Shown in pieces: positions 15,001 through 23,580 of a DNA stretch of 64,000 bases. Every line of letters starts with the position of its first letter. Positions within the stretch are counted from its first letter, which is position 1. The position numbers and the translations under genes were made by a program. Origin of the DNA: Aneurinibacillus soli (GTDB lineage Bacteria; Bacillota; Bacilli; Aneurinibacillales; Aneurinibacillaceae); assembly GCF_002355375.1 (NCBI RefSeq), contig NZ_AP017312.1:3785001-3849000 (forward strand), in the 5' to 3' direction. The notes beneath the pieces were generated by a model. It searched no databases. It was not told the origin of the DNA and saw only the letters and a program-made list of their open reading frames with translations.

Positions 15001-16515
15001 ATTGTACCGAACATCGGAACCATCGCAGTCGGCGTTGCCAAAGCGGGTGCAGACTACATCACACTCAGCGGGTTCGATGGGGGTACCGGAGCAGCCCGTG
15101 TCCACGCCATTCAACACGTAGGTCTTCCGGTTGAGATCGGCGTAAAAGCGGCTCATACTGCTCTGATCGAAGCTGGATTACGCGATCAAGTAGAACTGTG
15201 GGCAGATGGCGGTGTTAAAGGTGCACACGATGTAGCAAAACTTATCTTGCTCGGTGCTAACCGCGTTGGCTTCGGTACACTGGCTATGCTGGCTGTTGGC
15301 TGTACAACATGCCGCGGCTGTCATCTCGATACATGTCATGTCGGGATCGCAACACAGATCGAGTCGGTAGAAGAAGCGCAAGAGCATGGCCTGCGTCGAT
15401 TCGTACCGCGTGTATTTGACGTAGCAGTTGGAAATCTGAAGCGCCTGTTTACATCGATTGGTGAAGAACTTTGTGCGATTACAGCTGAACTTGGCTTCGA
15501 CCGTGTACAGGATATGGTTGGTCGTGCGGATATGCTGGTACAAACTCGTGGCCTGACACAAATGGATCTGTCCGCTATGCTGACAAGCGCTCCATTCGCC
15601 CTTGCTGAGCCAGTTGAAGCTCGTGTGCTTGTTGCGCCGAATGGTGAAGTCATCGAAGAAGAAGACAGCTATGCCTCACCGAATGCGCCAATCAACGAGA
15701 CTTTCACAAACGTATTAAGTGACCAGCGTGTGCTCGGAAGCCGTTATTCCGGTGCCCGTGTCAAGCCATATCTGGATGGCAGCTATGTGAATCTGCCGGA
15801 AGTCTCGCTCACATTCGCAAACGGCTGTGTACCAGGCAACGGCCTCGCAGCTTTCAATGCAGAAGGCGTATCAATCCGCGTACATGGCGGTGCACAAGAT
15901 GGCGTCGGTAAAACTGGATTCGGTGGACGTGTGGCGATTATGAAATCACCAAATACACGCGGCGAATTCATCAACGGCTCCGTGGGCAAAAGCTTCTGCT
16001 ATGGCGCACAAAAAGGTTTGTACATCGTACAGGGTAATGCAGATGCACGCGCCTGCATTCGTCTCTCCGGAGCCGATGTCATTATTGGCGGAGAACTTAC
16101 ACAACCTGTAAACGACGTAGCTGGCGGTATCGGCGCACGCGCCAATATCAAAGGTTTTGCGTTTGAATATATGACCAATGGCCGCGCACTCGTAATGGGT
16201 GATCCAGGTCCGTGGATGTGCTCTGGCATGACTGGCGGTACTGTATACCTTCGCATCCAGCCAGAATTAGGACTCGACGAAGCAGCAATTACACGCCGTC
16301 TGGCCAAAGCGGCCAAAGTAACCATCCAGCCGCTGAATGCAAAAGGAAAAGAAGATATAGCCTACTTGCTTGGCGAATACATCGCGGAGCTTGAGGCAAG
16401 CGGACAGCCAGAAAAAGCAGCAGACATCGCATGCCTGCTTGCAGATGCAAGCGAGCACTTTATGATGCTGACGCCAGTGAAAGAACAGGCTGATCCATCG
16501 ATTGCCACTGAATAA
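12031..16515 (+). CDS. gltB: Glutamate synthase, large (alpha) subunit
   Basis: The 1494-residue enzyme makes glutamate from glutamine and 2-oxoglutarate. Cys20 in HDSCGIVA is the nucleophile of the class II amidotransferase domain, so 19 residues should be cleaved off. It is followed by the central domain, the FMN-binding barrel (about residues 830-1200, with SGFDGGTGA) and the 3Fe-4S cysteines CTTCRGCHLDTC (about 1090). The C-terminal GXGXG helix is at about 1250-1430. The length is normal for the family. No gltD (NADPH subunit) is adjacent, which is unusual compared with B. subtilis gltAB. Confidence 0.96.
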   Translation: MKRADFGNFRNHLAEEHDSCGIVAIIEKNGQPHRDNISKIIDALIKMEHRSGFIDGEGDGCGIVGDIPRELWAKKLAAADNSTELAYSSSFAVGHIFIPTTGHDVEDVKAGIRAMFASASLTIELEQASAVNSHVLGKNGRADEPVFWQIACQYTGSNKIENELFELLITIEETYNVHVASLSNHSASYKVMGAANILPEYFQDIQQPEFASSATIGHNRYSTNTLSNFFRVQPFTLLGHNGEINTIRKLENEAEMLGVSLVKGGSDSQNMNRTAESLIHRYGLSLFEAMEMIFPPIINEMKNLRPELQDLYVYYRQTWGHYAQGPAGIVSRYGNECIFSVDALGLRPVWMVESETSLYFSSEQGVIPVYEMVREPKALAPGEKVGVQLNPGQPITVLSHSDVQNLILERSGKRADFAGFRTQLSFPKIAKAKAPFEILESVSNQQYAAFGWEREHIQLAEQMSTNGAEPIRSLGHDAPLAAISSARQNLADFIKESVAVVTNPAIDREREIEHFSTRMVLGGRPDLFPQNGTLTASIEVPSPILLEGTEAQELADQLNTVSVEQLMEHFGDHEHILPVFFTAGETIPQALERIATSAIQSAQVGARVILLDDSASHQDEQYWIDPHLVISKVDQALKTAPSASGNLRRQVSLVLRSAAIRNLHDLAISFGLGADAVSPYLLFAAAYAKGNVQAVGNLYNTLTKGLEKVISTIGIHELRGYARLFSSIGLHTEVADVLGIVNFCGSNTAGTSFADLEADSKARYEEFGMDDARPAKIFHMWPRVWKSIGEVASGSLPYREFADKLIEQEKENPLSIRHLADFTIEKAEKSVDSATVDTAIGEHSLPFLISSMSFGSQNETAFRAYAEAADQLNMISLNGEGGEIKDMLGKYPRTRGQQVASGRFGVNVELANSTNLLEIKIGQGAKPGEGGHLPGRKVTAKVAAARNATLGSDLISPSNNHDIYSIEDLAQIVTELKTANHQAKVCIKVPIVPNIGTIAVGVAKAGADYITLSGFDGGTGAARVHAIQHVGLPVEIGVKAAHTALIEAGLRDQVELWADGGVKGAHDVAKLILLGANRVGFGTLAMLAVGCTTCRGCHLDTCHVGIATQIESVEEAQEHGLRRFVPRVFDVAVGNLKRLFTSIGEELCAITAELGFDRVQDMVGRADMLVQTRGLTQMDLSAMLTSAPFALAEPVEARVLVAPNGEVIEEEDSYASPNAPINETFTNVLSDQRVLGSRYSGARVKPYLDGSYVNLPEVSLTFANGCVPGNGLAAFNAEGVSIRVHGGAQDGVGKTGFGGRVAIMKSPNTRGEFINGSVGKSFCYGAQKGLYIVQGNADARACIRLSGADVIIGGELTQPVNDVAGGIGARANIKGFAFEYMTNGRALVMGDPGPWMCSGMTGGTVYLRIQPELGLDEAAITRRLAKAAKVTIQPLNAKGKEDIAYLLGEYIAELEASGQPEKAADIACLLADASEHFMMLTPVKEQADPSIATE

Positions 16516-16574
16516 TTGTGTTTCCTTTTCACCTGCACAGCTCCCAACTTGCAGTGTGAGTTACCACCTTTACC

Positions 16575-16612
16575 GGCAGCCGCTCTCTCCCAGGAGCGGT
16601 TGCCTTTGTTTT
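16575..16612 (+). terminator. Terminator of gltB
   Basis: The stem GGCAGCCGCTC / GAGCGGTTGCC is followed by TTTGTTTTTT. Confidence 0.85.
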
Positions 16613-16690
16613 TTCATCTGAATAAACTCCTTACGTCTATCCATATTTCGTGGTACTATACATTATTAGACAACTATATAGGGAGGATCT

Positions 16691-17758
16691 ATGCGAGTCG
16701 GAGCCCGTATTATCAAAACAGCCATTGCCCTCATCGTCGCTCTGTTCGTCTGCAACTGGTTCGGACTAAAGCCGCCAGCCCTTGCTGCAATCGCTGCTAC
16801 GCTCAGTATTCAGCCAACACTGTACCGCACCTGGAAACAATTACGTGAACAGTTAGAAGCGAATGCAATCGGAGCTGTGCTCGGTGTGGCTGCTGCGTAT
16901 TACCTAGGGTCAGAACCGATCATTGTCGGTGTCGTCGTCATGATCGTCATTCTGATTAATTTACGCTTAAAACTCGAAGAGAGTCTTGTTCTTAGTATCG
17001 TAACGGTTGTATCTGTTATGGAGACACAGACAGGCAACGATTTGATGTTTGCGTGGAACCGTTTTTCTCTAACCATCATCGGGATTTTCTCTGCGGCACT
17101 CGTGAATGCCGCATTCTTGCCACCTCGCTATGAGAAGCGCCTGCTTGACGAGGTAACACAGCTGAGTGAGAAATTCTCCTTGCTTATGCGAACTCTCATC
17201 CATAATGAAATGGAAGAAAAGGCGTTCCGGGCTGAAAAAATCAAGATTAAAACAGGATTTAAAAGCGTAGAAACGCTGTATGACCTATACACAGAAGAAG
17301 TAACTCGCTTCCGCAAAGTTACCTATTCTAGCAGCAAAAAACTGGTCATATTCCGGCAGATGCTGGTCGTACTCTATAAGGAAATGGATATGCTCCGCAC
17401 CTTTGAACGGCATATTTATTCTTCCTTTGAGACGGATCATCATTTGTTCCCGCTCATCCAGAAACAGATTGAAGAATTAACTACGTATCACCAGGACATT
17501 CTCATGCTGTATGAAGGAGTACTCAAGCCGCGTGATACCGGACAGATGCCAGAGTCTATTTATGAGGAAAACCAGCGTCTTCTGCATGAATTCATGTCTC
17601 TCTATCCAAAAGTTAAACATACACCAGAGGAAGAAGATGACGGGCACTGGCTCCATCTATTCCCGGTCGTATCCGAGATGCTCGAGTATGCCACTCAGCT
17701 CGAACATTTAAACAAGCTTGTATACGCTTATCACACACATACCGGGGAAGAAAATTGA
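16691..17758 (+). CDS. Aromatic acid exporter family (DUF939/ArAE-type) membrane protein
   Basis: The 355-residue protein has an N-terminal block of about five membrane helices (residues 5-140). The opening RVGARIIKTAIALIVALFVC followed by SIQPTLYRTWKQLREQ identifies the ArAE_1/DUF939 family of Bacilli. The C-terminal half is a soluble, helix-rich cytoplasmic domain. The role is inferred as export of aromatic or similar organic acids; the substrate is unknown. TAGGGAGGATCT precedes the ATG. It is monocistronic between the gltB terminator and the S-box riboswitch. Confidence 0.85.
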   Translation: MRVGARIIKTAIALIVALFVCNWFGLKPPALAAIAATLSIQPTLYRTWKQLREQLEANAIGAVLGVAAAYYLGSEPIIVGVVVMIVILINLRLKLEESLVLSIVTVVSVMETQTGNDLMFAWNRFSLTIIGIFSAALVNAAFLPPRYEKRLLDEVTQLSEKFSLLMRTLIHNEMEEKAFRAEKIKIKTGFKSVETLYDLYTEEVTRFRKVTYSSSKKLVIFRQMLVVLYKEMDMLRTFERHIYSSFETDHHLFPLIQKQIEELTTYHQDILMLYEGVLKPRDTGQMPESIYEENQRLLHEFMSLYPKVKHTPEEEDDGHWLHLFPVVSEMLEYATQLEHLNKLVYAYHTHTGEEN

Positions 17759-17827
17759 AAAAGATAGTTGACACATTATTCTTTACCACTTAGAATTTGA
17801 AATATAATTTCAAATCGTACGAAAACG

Positions 17828-17946
17828 CTTATCGCGAGAAGGCTGAGGGACTGGCCCTATGACGCCCGGCAACCTGCTAGCTCACCATTCTTGGTGAAAA
17901 GGAAAGGTGCTAATTCCTACAGAATGGGTTCATTCTGAAAGATAAG
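17828..17946 (+). promoter_or_regulatory. SAM-I (S-box) riboswitch upstream of mtnW
   Basis: The leader has the conserved S-box cores GAGGGACTGGCCCTATGA, CGGCAACC and AAGGTGCTAATTCC, enclosed by the P1 helix CTTATC (17828-17833) / GATAAG (17941-17946). A terminator follows at 17972. S-box RNAs bind S-adenosylmethionine and cause early termination, so the salvage genes are expected to be on when SAM is low. Confidence 0.97.
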
Positions 17947-17971
17947 ATTGACGCCTTTATTTTGTATGTTA

Positions 17972-18006
17972 GCGCCCTCTTTCTTTCTGAAGGAGGGCGT
18001 TTTTTG
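17972..18006 (+). terminator. Riboswitch-controlled terminator before mtnW
   Basis: The stem GCGCCCTC / GAGGGCGT followed by a T-run lies between the S-box aptamer and the mtnW start. It is the expression platform of the riboswitch. Confidence 0.92.
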
Positions 18007-18040
18007 TATACCATTCCGTGCGAAAGGCTGGTTATAAACT

Positions 18041-19234
18041 ATGAGTGAATTCATTACAGTGACGTATCAGACAGAAGGTAAAGATTTATATAAAAAAGCA
18101 CAAGGTATCGCGGTTGGTATGACAGTTGGCAGTTGGACCGATCTCCCGCTTGCCCGCCAGGAACTGCTCGCATCCTATCTCGGAAATGTGGCGGATGTGC
18201 GGATTGAGCGCGAAGCAAATGGCATCCAACAAGGAACGATTGCGATCAATTATCCAGCTGGCAACATTACAGCCGATATTCCGGCTCTGCTCACAACCGT
18301 GTTCGGCAAACTGTCGATGGATGGAAAAATCAAACTGCTGGACATTGAGTTCCCACCTTCCCTGCTTGCTCAATTTCCTGGACCGAAATTCGGCATTACG
18401 GGCATCCGGGAGAAGCTCGGTGTGTATGACCGCCCGCTTCTGATGAGCATCTTTAAATCGTGTCTCGGACTACCGCTTGAAGACCTGGAAACGCAGTTCG
18501 CCGCACAAATTGAAGGTGGCGTTGATCTTGTTAAAGACGATGAAATCTTTTTTGTTGATAATCGTGCCCCGCTGAAAGAACGCCTGGCTGCTTATAATCG
18601 AATCATTGAACAGGCTGGACGTCCTGTGCTGTACGCAGCGAATCTGACTGGTCCGGTACACGAGATTGTTGACCGTGCCAAATATGCGATTGAGAACGGA
18701 GCGAACTGCCTCCTGCTGAATGTGCTGCCATACGGCTTTGACATTTTGCATCGTCTCGCTGCCGACCCGGATATTACCGTGCCGCTGATGGCGCATCCGT
18801 CACTTGCCGGTGCCTTCTATCAAGCAGCGGATTACGGCATCGCCTCTCCGCTTCTGCTCGGCAAGCTAAACCGCCTTGCAGGCGCAGACTTCATCCTGTA
18901 TCCATCTCCGTATGGCTCGGTAGCACTCGAACGTGAAGAAGCACTGGCCATCGCTGATTATGCCCGAACCGAACAAAGCGCAGGTGCTCCCGCCTTCCCG
19001 GTTCCATCCGCTGGCATTCATCCGGGCCTTGTGCCACAACTATATGAAGATTTCGGTACGGATGTCATCATTAATGCAGGCGGCGGTGTACACGGTCATC
19101 CGAATGGAGCGACTGACGGTGGTCGAGCATTCCGCGCTGCCATCGATGCAGTCGTGAATGGTCAGACATTACAAGAAGCAGCTACAAACAATGCTCCGCT
19201 CGCGGTTGCTCTCGATAAGTGGGGTGGCGCATAA
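18041..19234 (+). CDS. mtnW: 2,3-diketo-5-methylthiopentyl-1-phosphate enolase (RuBisCO-like)
   Basis: This 397-residue RuBisCO-like protein enolises DK-MTP-1-P in methionine salvage. The active-site region GGVDLVKDDEIFF (about residues 160-172) has the KDDE metal-binding motif of the superfamily, and the C-terminal NAGGGVHGHPNG loop is present. It is the first gene behind the S-box riboswitch, and the next gene (mtnX) begins two bases after its stop. The length is as expected for MtnW. Confidence 0.95.
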   Translation: MSEFITVTYQTEGKDLYKKAQGIAVGMTVGSWTDLPLARQELLASYLGNVADVRIEREANGIQQGTIAINYPAGNITADIPALLTTVFGKLSMDGKIKLLDIEFPPSLLAQFPGPKFGITGIREKLGVYDRPLLMSIFKSCLGLPLEDLETQFAAQIEGGVDLVKDDEIFFVDNRAPLKERLAAYNRIIEQAGRPVLYAANLTGPVHEIVDRAKYAIENGANCLLLNVLPYGFDILHRLAADPDITVPLMAHPSLAGAFYQAADYGIASPLLLGKLNRLAGADFILYPSPYGSVALEREEALAIADYARTEQSAGAPAFPVPSAGIHPGLVPQLYEDFGTDVIINAGGGVHGHPNGATDGGRAFRAAIDAVVNGQTLQEAATNNAPLAVALDKWGGA

Positions 19235-19235
19235 C

Positions 19236-19913
19236 ATGAGCAAAAAAATTGTGATCTTTTGCGACTTTGATGGCACTATCACTGAGAAAGACAACATTAT
19301 TGATATCATGGCCGAATTCGCTCCGCCAGAATGGAAAAGTATCGTAGATGATATGTTTGCGAAAAAACAAAGTCTGCGCGCTGGCGTCCATGCGCTTTTC
19401 GCCCTGATTCCAAGCGAGAAGCGTCAGGAGATGACTGACTTCGTATTACAGCGCGCCGTCGTTCGCCCTGGCTTCGGAGAGTTCGTGGACTTCTGTCATG
19501 CACATGAAATTGAACTGCTTGTGACCAGCAACGGCATCGACTTCTTCATTGAACCGATTCTTGCCCCGTATGCAGATCGCATTCCGAAAATTTATTGCAA
19601 TAAAGCGGACTTCACAGGCGAATATGTCAACATCATCTATCCATATACATGTGATGAGCACTGCGATGTGGACTGCGGCATGTGCAAAACAACCGTGAAC
19701 CGCAGCTATCGTAACGACGACTATTTCAAAGTCGTTATCGGAGACAGCATTACCGACTTAGAAGGCGCAAAAATCGCGGATGCGGTAATCGCCCGTGCGT
19801 ATCTGGAAGAAAAATGTGAAGAGCTTGGCATCGCATACGACCGCTTTGCTGATTTTTATGACTGTATCGACGCACTGAAACGACTTCAAGTAAAAACGGA
19901 GGGAACATCATGA
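19236..19913 (+). CDS. mtnX: 2-hydroxy-3-keto-5-methylthiopentenyl-1-phosphate phosphatase
   Basis: The protein has 225 residues. It is a HAD phosphatase with the nucleophile motif DFDGTIT near the N terminus, SNG (motif II) and GDSITDLEGA (motif IV). It also has the C-terminal cysteines CDEHCDVDCGMCK typical of MtnX. It removes the phosphate from the enolase product. The ATG at 19236 lies directly after the mtnW stop; a longer frame would run into mtnW. Its TGA overlaps the mtnB start (ATGA). Confidence 0.95.
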   Translation: MSKKIVIFCDFDGTITEKDNIIDIMAEFAPPEWKSIVDDMFAKKQSLRAGVHALFALIPSEKRQEMTDFVLQRAVVRPGFGEFVDFCHAHEIELLVTSNGIDFFIEPILAPYADRIPKIYCNKADFTGEYVNIIYPYTCDEHCDVDCGMCKTTVNRSYRNDDYFKVVIGDSITDLEGAKIADAVIARAYLEEKCEELGIAYDRFADFYDCIDALKRLQVKTEGTS

Positions 19914-20557
19914 GCACATTCACACATGAAGCCCGCCAACTGGCATTTCAACAGCTTGATCAAGCCAAACTTACCTTCGCTGCCCGAGGCTGGTTCCCAG
20001 GTACAAGCGGCAATCTCTCAGTCAAAATTAGCTCTTCTCCTCTGCTAGTTGCCGTAACAGCCAGCGGAAAGGATAAAACCATCTCGACGCCAAATGATTA
20101 CCTTGTCGTCGATGCTGAAAACAAGCCGTACGAAGCGACATCGCTCAAACCGTCGGCTGAAACACAAATTCATACCGCGATCTATCGTAACATTCCGAAA
20201 GCAGGAGCTGTATTCCACGTTCATACGATTGCAAACAATCTCATCTCTGAGCTATACGGCGATGTCAGCTATGTAACCTTACGTGATCAGGAGCTGATCA
20301 AAGGTCTTGGTATCTGGGAAGAAGGAGCGGAGATTCGCATCCCGATCGTCGAAAACTATGCAGATATCCCAAAACTTGCGAATGCTGTGGAAAATGTTCT
20401 CGATCCACGCATCCCTGGAGTCTTAATTCGCAATCATGGCATTTATGCCTGGGGCGGCAATGACTTCGAAGCAAAACGTCACCTTGAATCATTTGAATTT
20501 TTGTTCTCATATCATCTTCAGTGGCTGCAAGTGCGCCACTTAGCCGTACAGGCATAA
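19910..20557 (+). CDS. mtnB: Methylthioribulose-1-phosphate dehydratase
   Basis: This 215-residue class II aldolase-fold enzyme dehydrates methylthioribulose-1-P. Metal ligands are seen in VFHVHTIAN and IRNHGIYAWG. GTSGNLSVK and ASGKDK form the phosphate site. It overlaps mtnX by four bases, implying coupled translation. mtnA and mtnK, which supply its substrate, are not in the window. Confidence 0.95.
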   Translation: MSTFTHEARQLAFQQLDQAKLTFAARGWFPGTSGNLSVKISSSPLLVAVTASGKDKTISTPNDYLVVDAENKPYEATSLKPSAETQIHTAIYRNIPKAGAVFHVHTIANNLISELYGDVSYVTLRDQELIKGLGIWEEGAEIRIPIVENYADIPKLANAVENVLDPRIPGVLIRNHGIYAWGGNDFEAKRHLESFEFLFSYHLQWLQVRHLAVQA

Positions 20558-20588
20558 TCCTATTACTTTTATACAGGGGGTATTAACG

Positions 20589-21122
20589 ATGGCATACATT
20601 ACATTCCGTGATACACAGGAGCAAATCGTAACAGGACACGAAGTTACTGAGTACCTGCAAACACAAGATGTTATTTATGAAAATTGGGGCGTAGAGCGTC
20701 TAACCGGCGAGCTGAAAGAAAATTACACGCTCACCGGTGAACAAAAACAACAAATCATTGAATCGTTCCGTCCGGAAATTGCTGAACTGAGCGCACGCCG
20801 TGGTTATCAGACAGAAGACATCATCGTGCTCTCTGATGCTACTCCAAATCTTGATACCCTCCTCGATAAATTTAAAGCAGAGCACCACCATACAGATGAT
20901 GAAGTGCGCTTCTGCGTGGATGGACACGGCATCTTTACGTTGAAAGCTACGGATGGCCGCTACTTCGATGTTGTAATGGAGCCAGGCGATCTGATTTCGG
21001 TTCCGGCTTATGCGCGTCACTGGTTCACGCTATGCGACGACCGCAAAATCAAATGCATCCGAATTTTCGTTACACCAGCAGGCTGGGAAGCGATCTATGA
21101 GGAGCCGGGCACTCACGCATAA
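20589..21122 (+). CDS. mtnD: Acireductone dioxygenase
   Basis: The 177-residue cupin-fold enzyme turns acireductone into the keto acid precursor of methionine. The metal ligands are in EHHHTDDEVRF (His, His, Glu) and in ARHWFTL. GVDVEV-type cupin strands surround them. AGGGGGTATTAACG precedes the ATG. It is the last gene of the mtnWXBD operon. Confidence 0.95.
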   Translation: MAYITFRDTQEQIVTGHEVTEYLQTQDVIYENWGVERLTGELKENYTLTGEQKQQIIESFRPEIAELSARRGYQTEDIIVLSDATPNLDTLLDKFKAEHHHTDDEVRFCVDGHGIFTLKATDGRYFDVVMEPGDLISVPAYARHWFTLCDDRKIKCIRIFVTPAGWEAIYEEPGTHA

Positions 21123-21135
21123 CATTCTGTACAAC

Positions 21136-21180
21136 AAAAAACAGGAGGATTCTTCTTTACGAAGAACCCTCCTGTTTTCG
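21136..21180. terminator. Bidirectional terminator between mtnD and the multicopper oxidase gene
   Basis: The long stem AAAAACAGGAGG-TTCTTC / GAAGAA-CCTCCTGTTTT, with T/A tails on both strands, serves the two convergent transcription units. Confidence 0.88.
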
Positions 21181-21201
21181 TTTCTTCAATAGATTATCAT
21201 C

Positions 21202-22716
21202 TTAATCCGGGAAGTTACCTGATTTTCCGCCGACACGATATGGGGTACTGACACCTTCATAATTCATCATCGTACTCATGCCATATGTAGCATGCGGCAA
21301 GTTGTGACAATGCAGCATCCATAGACCCGGATTTTCCGCTTTGAGCATAATCTCATACGTTTCACCCGGACGTACGAGGATATTATCCATATACAACGGA
21401 CTTCCGCTGATTGGCTTCCCGTTCCGGGTTAATACTTTGAATGCATGACCGTGTAGATGCATCGGATGATCAAGCTTACTCGGATTGCGGAATGTCATTT
21501 TGACTACATCACCTTTTCTAACCATTAAGTGCGGAATGTCCATACCTGATTTTCCGTTGATCGTATACACAAGCTTCGGATTGCCGTTCTCATCTTTTAC
21601 GATCGCATCTCCTAGCGTCATATCATACGAACGAGTAGGCTTCTTGATTGCGGAGAGCGCATCGACTTTTGGTTTTCCGTATGCATAAATATCAACCATC
21701 GGGTATGAGGCGATCTTCTCCGCAGAGGCCCCTGCACTTCCCTCACTACTGCCAAAATTCATGCGCAGTAACTGACGCGCTTTCTCTTCCGTATCTCCGC
21801 TTACGACTTGTACAGACCCACTAGCTGGCATGCGAAACAAGAAGTCCATTCGCTGGCCTGCACCAATGGCAACCAGCTTGTTCTCAATTTTAGGTGGTTC
21901 GTTCAAGTCGAACCCGTCAATGGAAAGAAGTTGGTACGGGGCACCAACGACTGTCATATTATGCGTGAAGTTATCCGCATTGATGAGACGAACACGAACC
22001 ATTTCACCTGGCTTCGCCGCAAATGTCTGGACTTTTTCTTTTCCATCTACCATGTAGTACGTATCCAGAAGCTTTAGCAGCATGACCGCATAATCTCGGT
22101 CATATTTCTTTTCTTTTGGCTCGATGATTAACTTGCCTGCCAGCCCTTTTTTGGCCTGTTCAGCACTATACTGATGCGAATGATACCAGAATGTTCCGGC
22201 ACGTTGGGCGACAAATTCGTATGTATAGCTCTCTCCTTGCTTCACCGCATCTTGTGTAATGCCCGCTACCCCATCCTGAGAGCATGGAAGTTCTACACCA
22301 TGCCAGTGAATAGCTGTTGATTCTTTCATTTCGTTTTTCAGATGAACGCGGACACGATCCCCCACCTGCACACGTAACTCCGGTCCAGGAACTGTGCCGT
22401 TGTAAGTCATCACTTCTACTTTTTCACCGGAAGCAAGCTGAATGGTCTTCGTCTGCGCGACCAGTGTAAATTCTTTTACCGGACGCTTTATGGTATCCGG
22501 CACAAATTCTGTACACGGTGTAACATGCTCCATCCCCTCATGTTCTCCACTCTCCGAATGTGCTGACGCATGTGTACCTGACATGTCCATGCCTTCTTCT
22601 GGCATTCCACCGGACTTTGCGGTGTACGTGTACATCCAGTATCCACCGACAGCAATCAGGACAGCACATAGAGCAGCTCCAAGCCACATGCGTGTTGTGC
22701 TGCTGAATCGATTCAT
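21202..22716 (-). CDS. Multicopper oxidase (laccase-like), membrane-anchored or secreted
   Basis: The protein has 504 residues with an N-terminal hydrophobic segment (about residues 10-28) acting as signal or anchor. The four copper-binding signatures are all present: HWHG, WYHSHQ, HPMHLHGHAF and HCHNLPHATYGM. The enzyme should therefore have intact type 1 and type 2/3 copper sites. A His/Met/Glu-rich stretch follows the anchor. The likely role is oxidation of metals or phenolics at the cell surface. The ATG at 22716 follows GGGGGGTATAG. Confidence 0.93.
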   Translation of the reverse strand: MNRFSSTTRMWLGAALCAVLIAVGGYWMYTYTAKSGGMPEEGMDMSGTHASAHSESGEHEGMEHVTPCTEFVPDTIKRPVKEFTLVAQTKTIQLASGEKVEVMTYNGTVPGPELRVQVGDRVRVHLKNEMKESTAIHWHGVELPCSQDGVAGITQDAVKQGESYTYEFVAQRAGTFWYHSHQYSAEQAKKGLAGKLIIEPKEKKYDRDYAVMLLKLLDTYYMVDGKEKVQTFAAKPGEMVRVRLINADNFTHNMTVVGAPYQLLSIDGFDLNEPPKIENKLVAIGAGQRMDFLFRMPASGSVQVVSGDTEEKARQLLRMNFGSSEGSAGASAEKIASYPMVDIYAYGKPKVDALSAIKKPTRSYDMTLGDAIVKDENGNPKLVYTINGKSGMDIPHLMVRKGDVVKMTFRNPSKLDHPMHLHGHAFKVLTRNGKPISGSPLYMDNILVRPGETYEIMLKAENPGLWMLHCHNLPHATYGMSTMMNYEGVSTPYRVGGKSGNFPD

Positions 22717-22863
22717 TTTATCTATACCCCCCAGACCATATATACTCGTCATTCTATGGAATTGGACAGACTAGGTCAAGTTATAATCGTGTGAACACCA
22801 TGTCTTCAACTTTAGACGTCATAAGATGTGGTAATATATAGGGAAGAGGTAGGAGGAATAGAG

Positions 22864-23457
22864 TTGGAGGCAAAACGATTGCGGCAGCTACGCCGAAAAG
22901 AACTGATTATCCTGAATATGTTTAGCATTTTTGTCATTCTTTTATCAACAACCCTGCCAATGATCTCGATCAAGTATTTTCAAGTTGGATTTGGAACGTT
23001 CATCATGCTAGACTCTCTGCTAAAACTTCTTCCCTATCCATATGCATCACTTGGTATTTTCTTTTGCTTCTTTCCATCCCAGCGTGAACTTCATGATTAT
23101 GAATTGAATCGCTTCGGTCTAGAGTGGAGGCGAATTTCAAAAAATGGTCTTATCATGTCTTGCTTAACTGGTGCCCTGTTAATCGGAGTTGGACTCATGC
23201 AGAAGCCTTCCGCTCAAAATTTTGGTGAGTTTGAAATGCCGTGGGGCTTCTTTATTCTGCTGCTTTTCATTACACTGCCAATGCTTAACTGGTTCTCGAT
23301 TCGTCATACAAAAAAAATCGACCAATTCACGCGGGAAGAAGGGCTCGCCTATTTACAGAGACAAAACCAACCGTTATGGAAGACGATTCTCCTCGGTCTG
23401 CTACTTGCTCTCTTTGGTTTTTGGGCTATTCTCTTTTACATTCTACATACACTATAG
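22864..23457 (+). CDS. Four-helix membrane protein of unknown function
   Basis: The protein has 197 residues with four hydrophobic helices (about residues 17-37, 48-68, 100-120 and 172-194) and basic connecting loops. I do not recognise a family. I chose the TTG at 22864 because GTAGGAGGAATAGAG precedes it at ideal spacing; the frame open from 22828 includes the ribosome binding site. It stands alone, upstream of the ABC transporter operon. Confidence 0.65.
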   Translation: MEAKRLRQLRRKELIILNMFSIFVILLSTTLPMISIKYFQVGFGTFIMLDSLLKLLPYPYASLGIFFCFFPSQRELHDYELNRFGLEWRRISKNGLIMSCLTGALLIGVGLMQKPSAQNFGEFEMPWGFFILLLFITLPMLNWFSIRHTKKIDQFTREEGLAYLQRQNQPLWKTILLGLLLALFGFWAILFYILHTL

Positions 23458-23515
23458 TACCAAACACTATCCTTTCTCGCACGCTGAGATACAGGATAGT
23501 GTTTTTCTATTCTTA

Positions 23516-23559
23516 TTGACCACCCCACGAAACTAGTGTACTATATAACTAATACACTA
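23516..23559 (+). promoter_or_regulatory. Promoter with overlapping GntR (YtrA-type) operator
   Basis: TTGACC (23516-23521) and TACTAT (23539-23544), 17 bp apart, make a sigma-A promoter. The inverted repeat TAGTGTA (23534-23540) / TACACTA (23553-23559) overlaps the -10 region. A GntR-family regulator is encoded in the same operon, so autorepression is likely. Confidence 0.65.
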
Positions 23560-23580
23560 AAACAAAAAGGAGTGATATAC

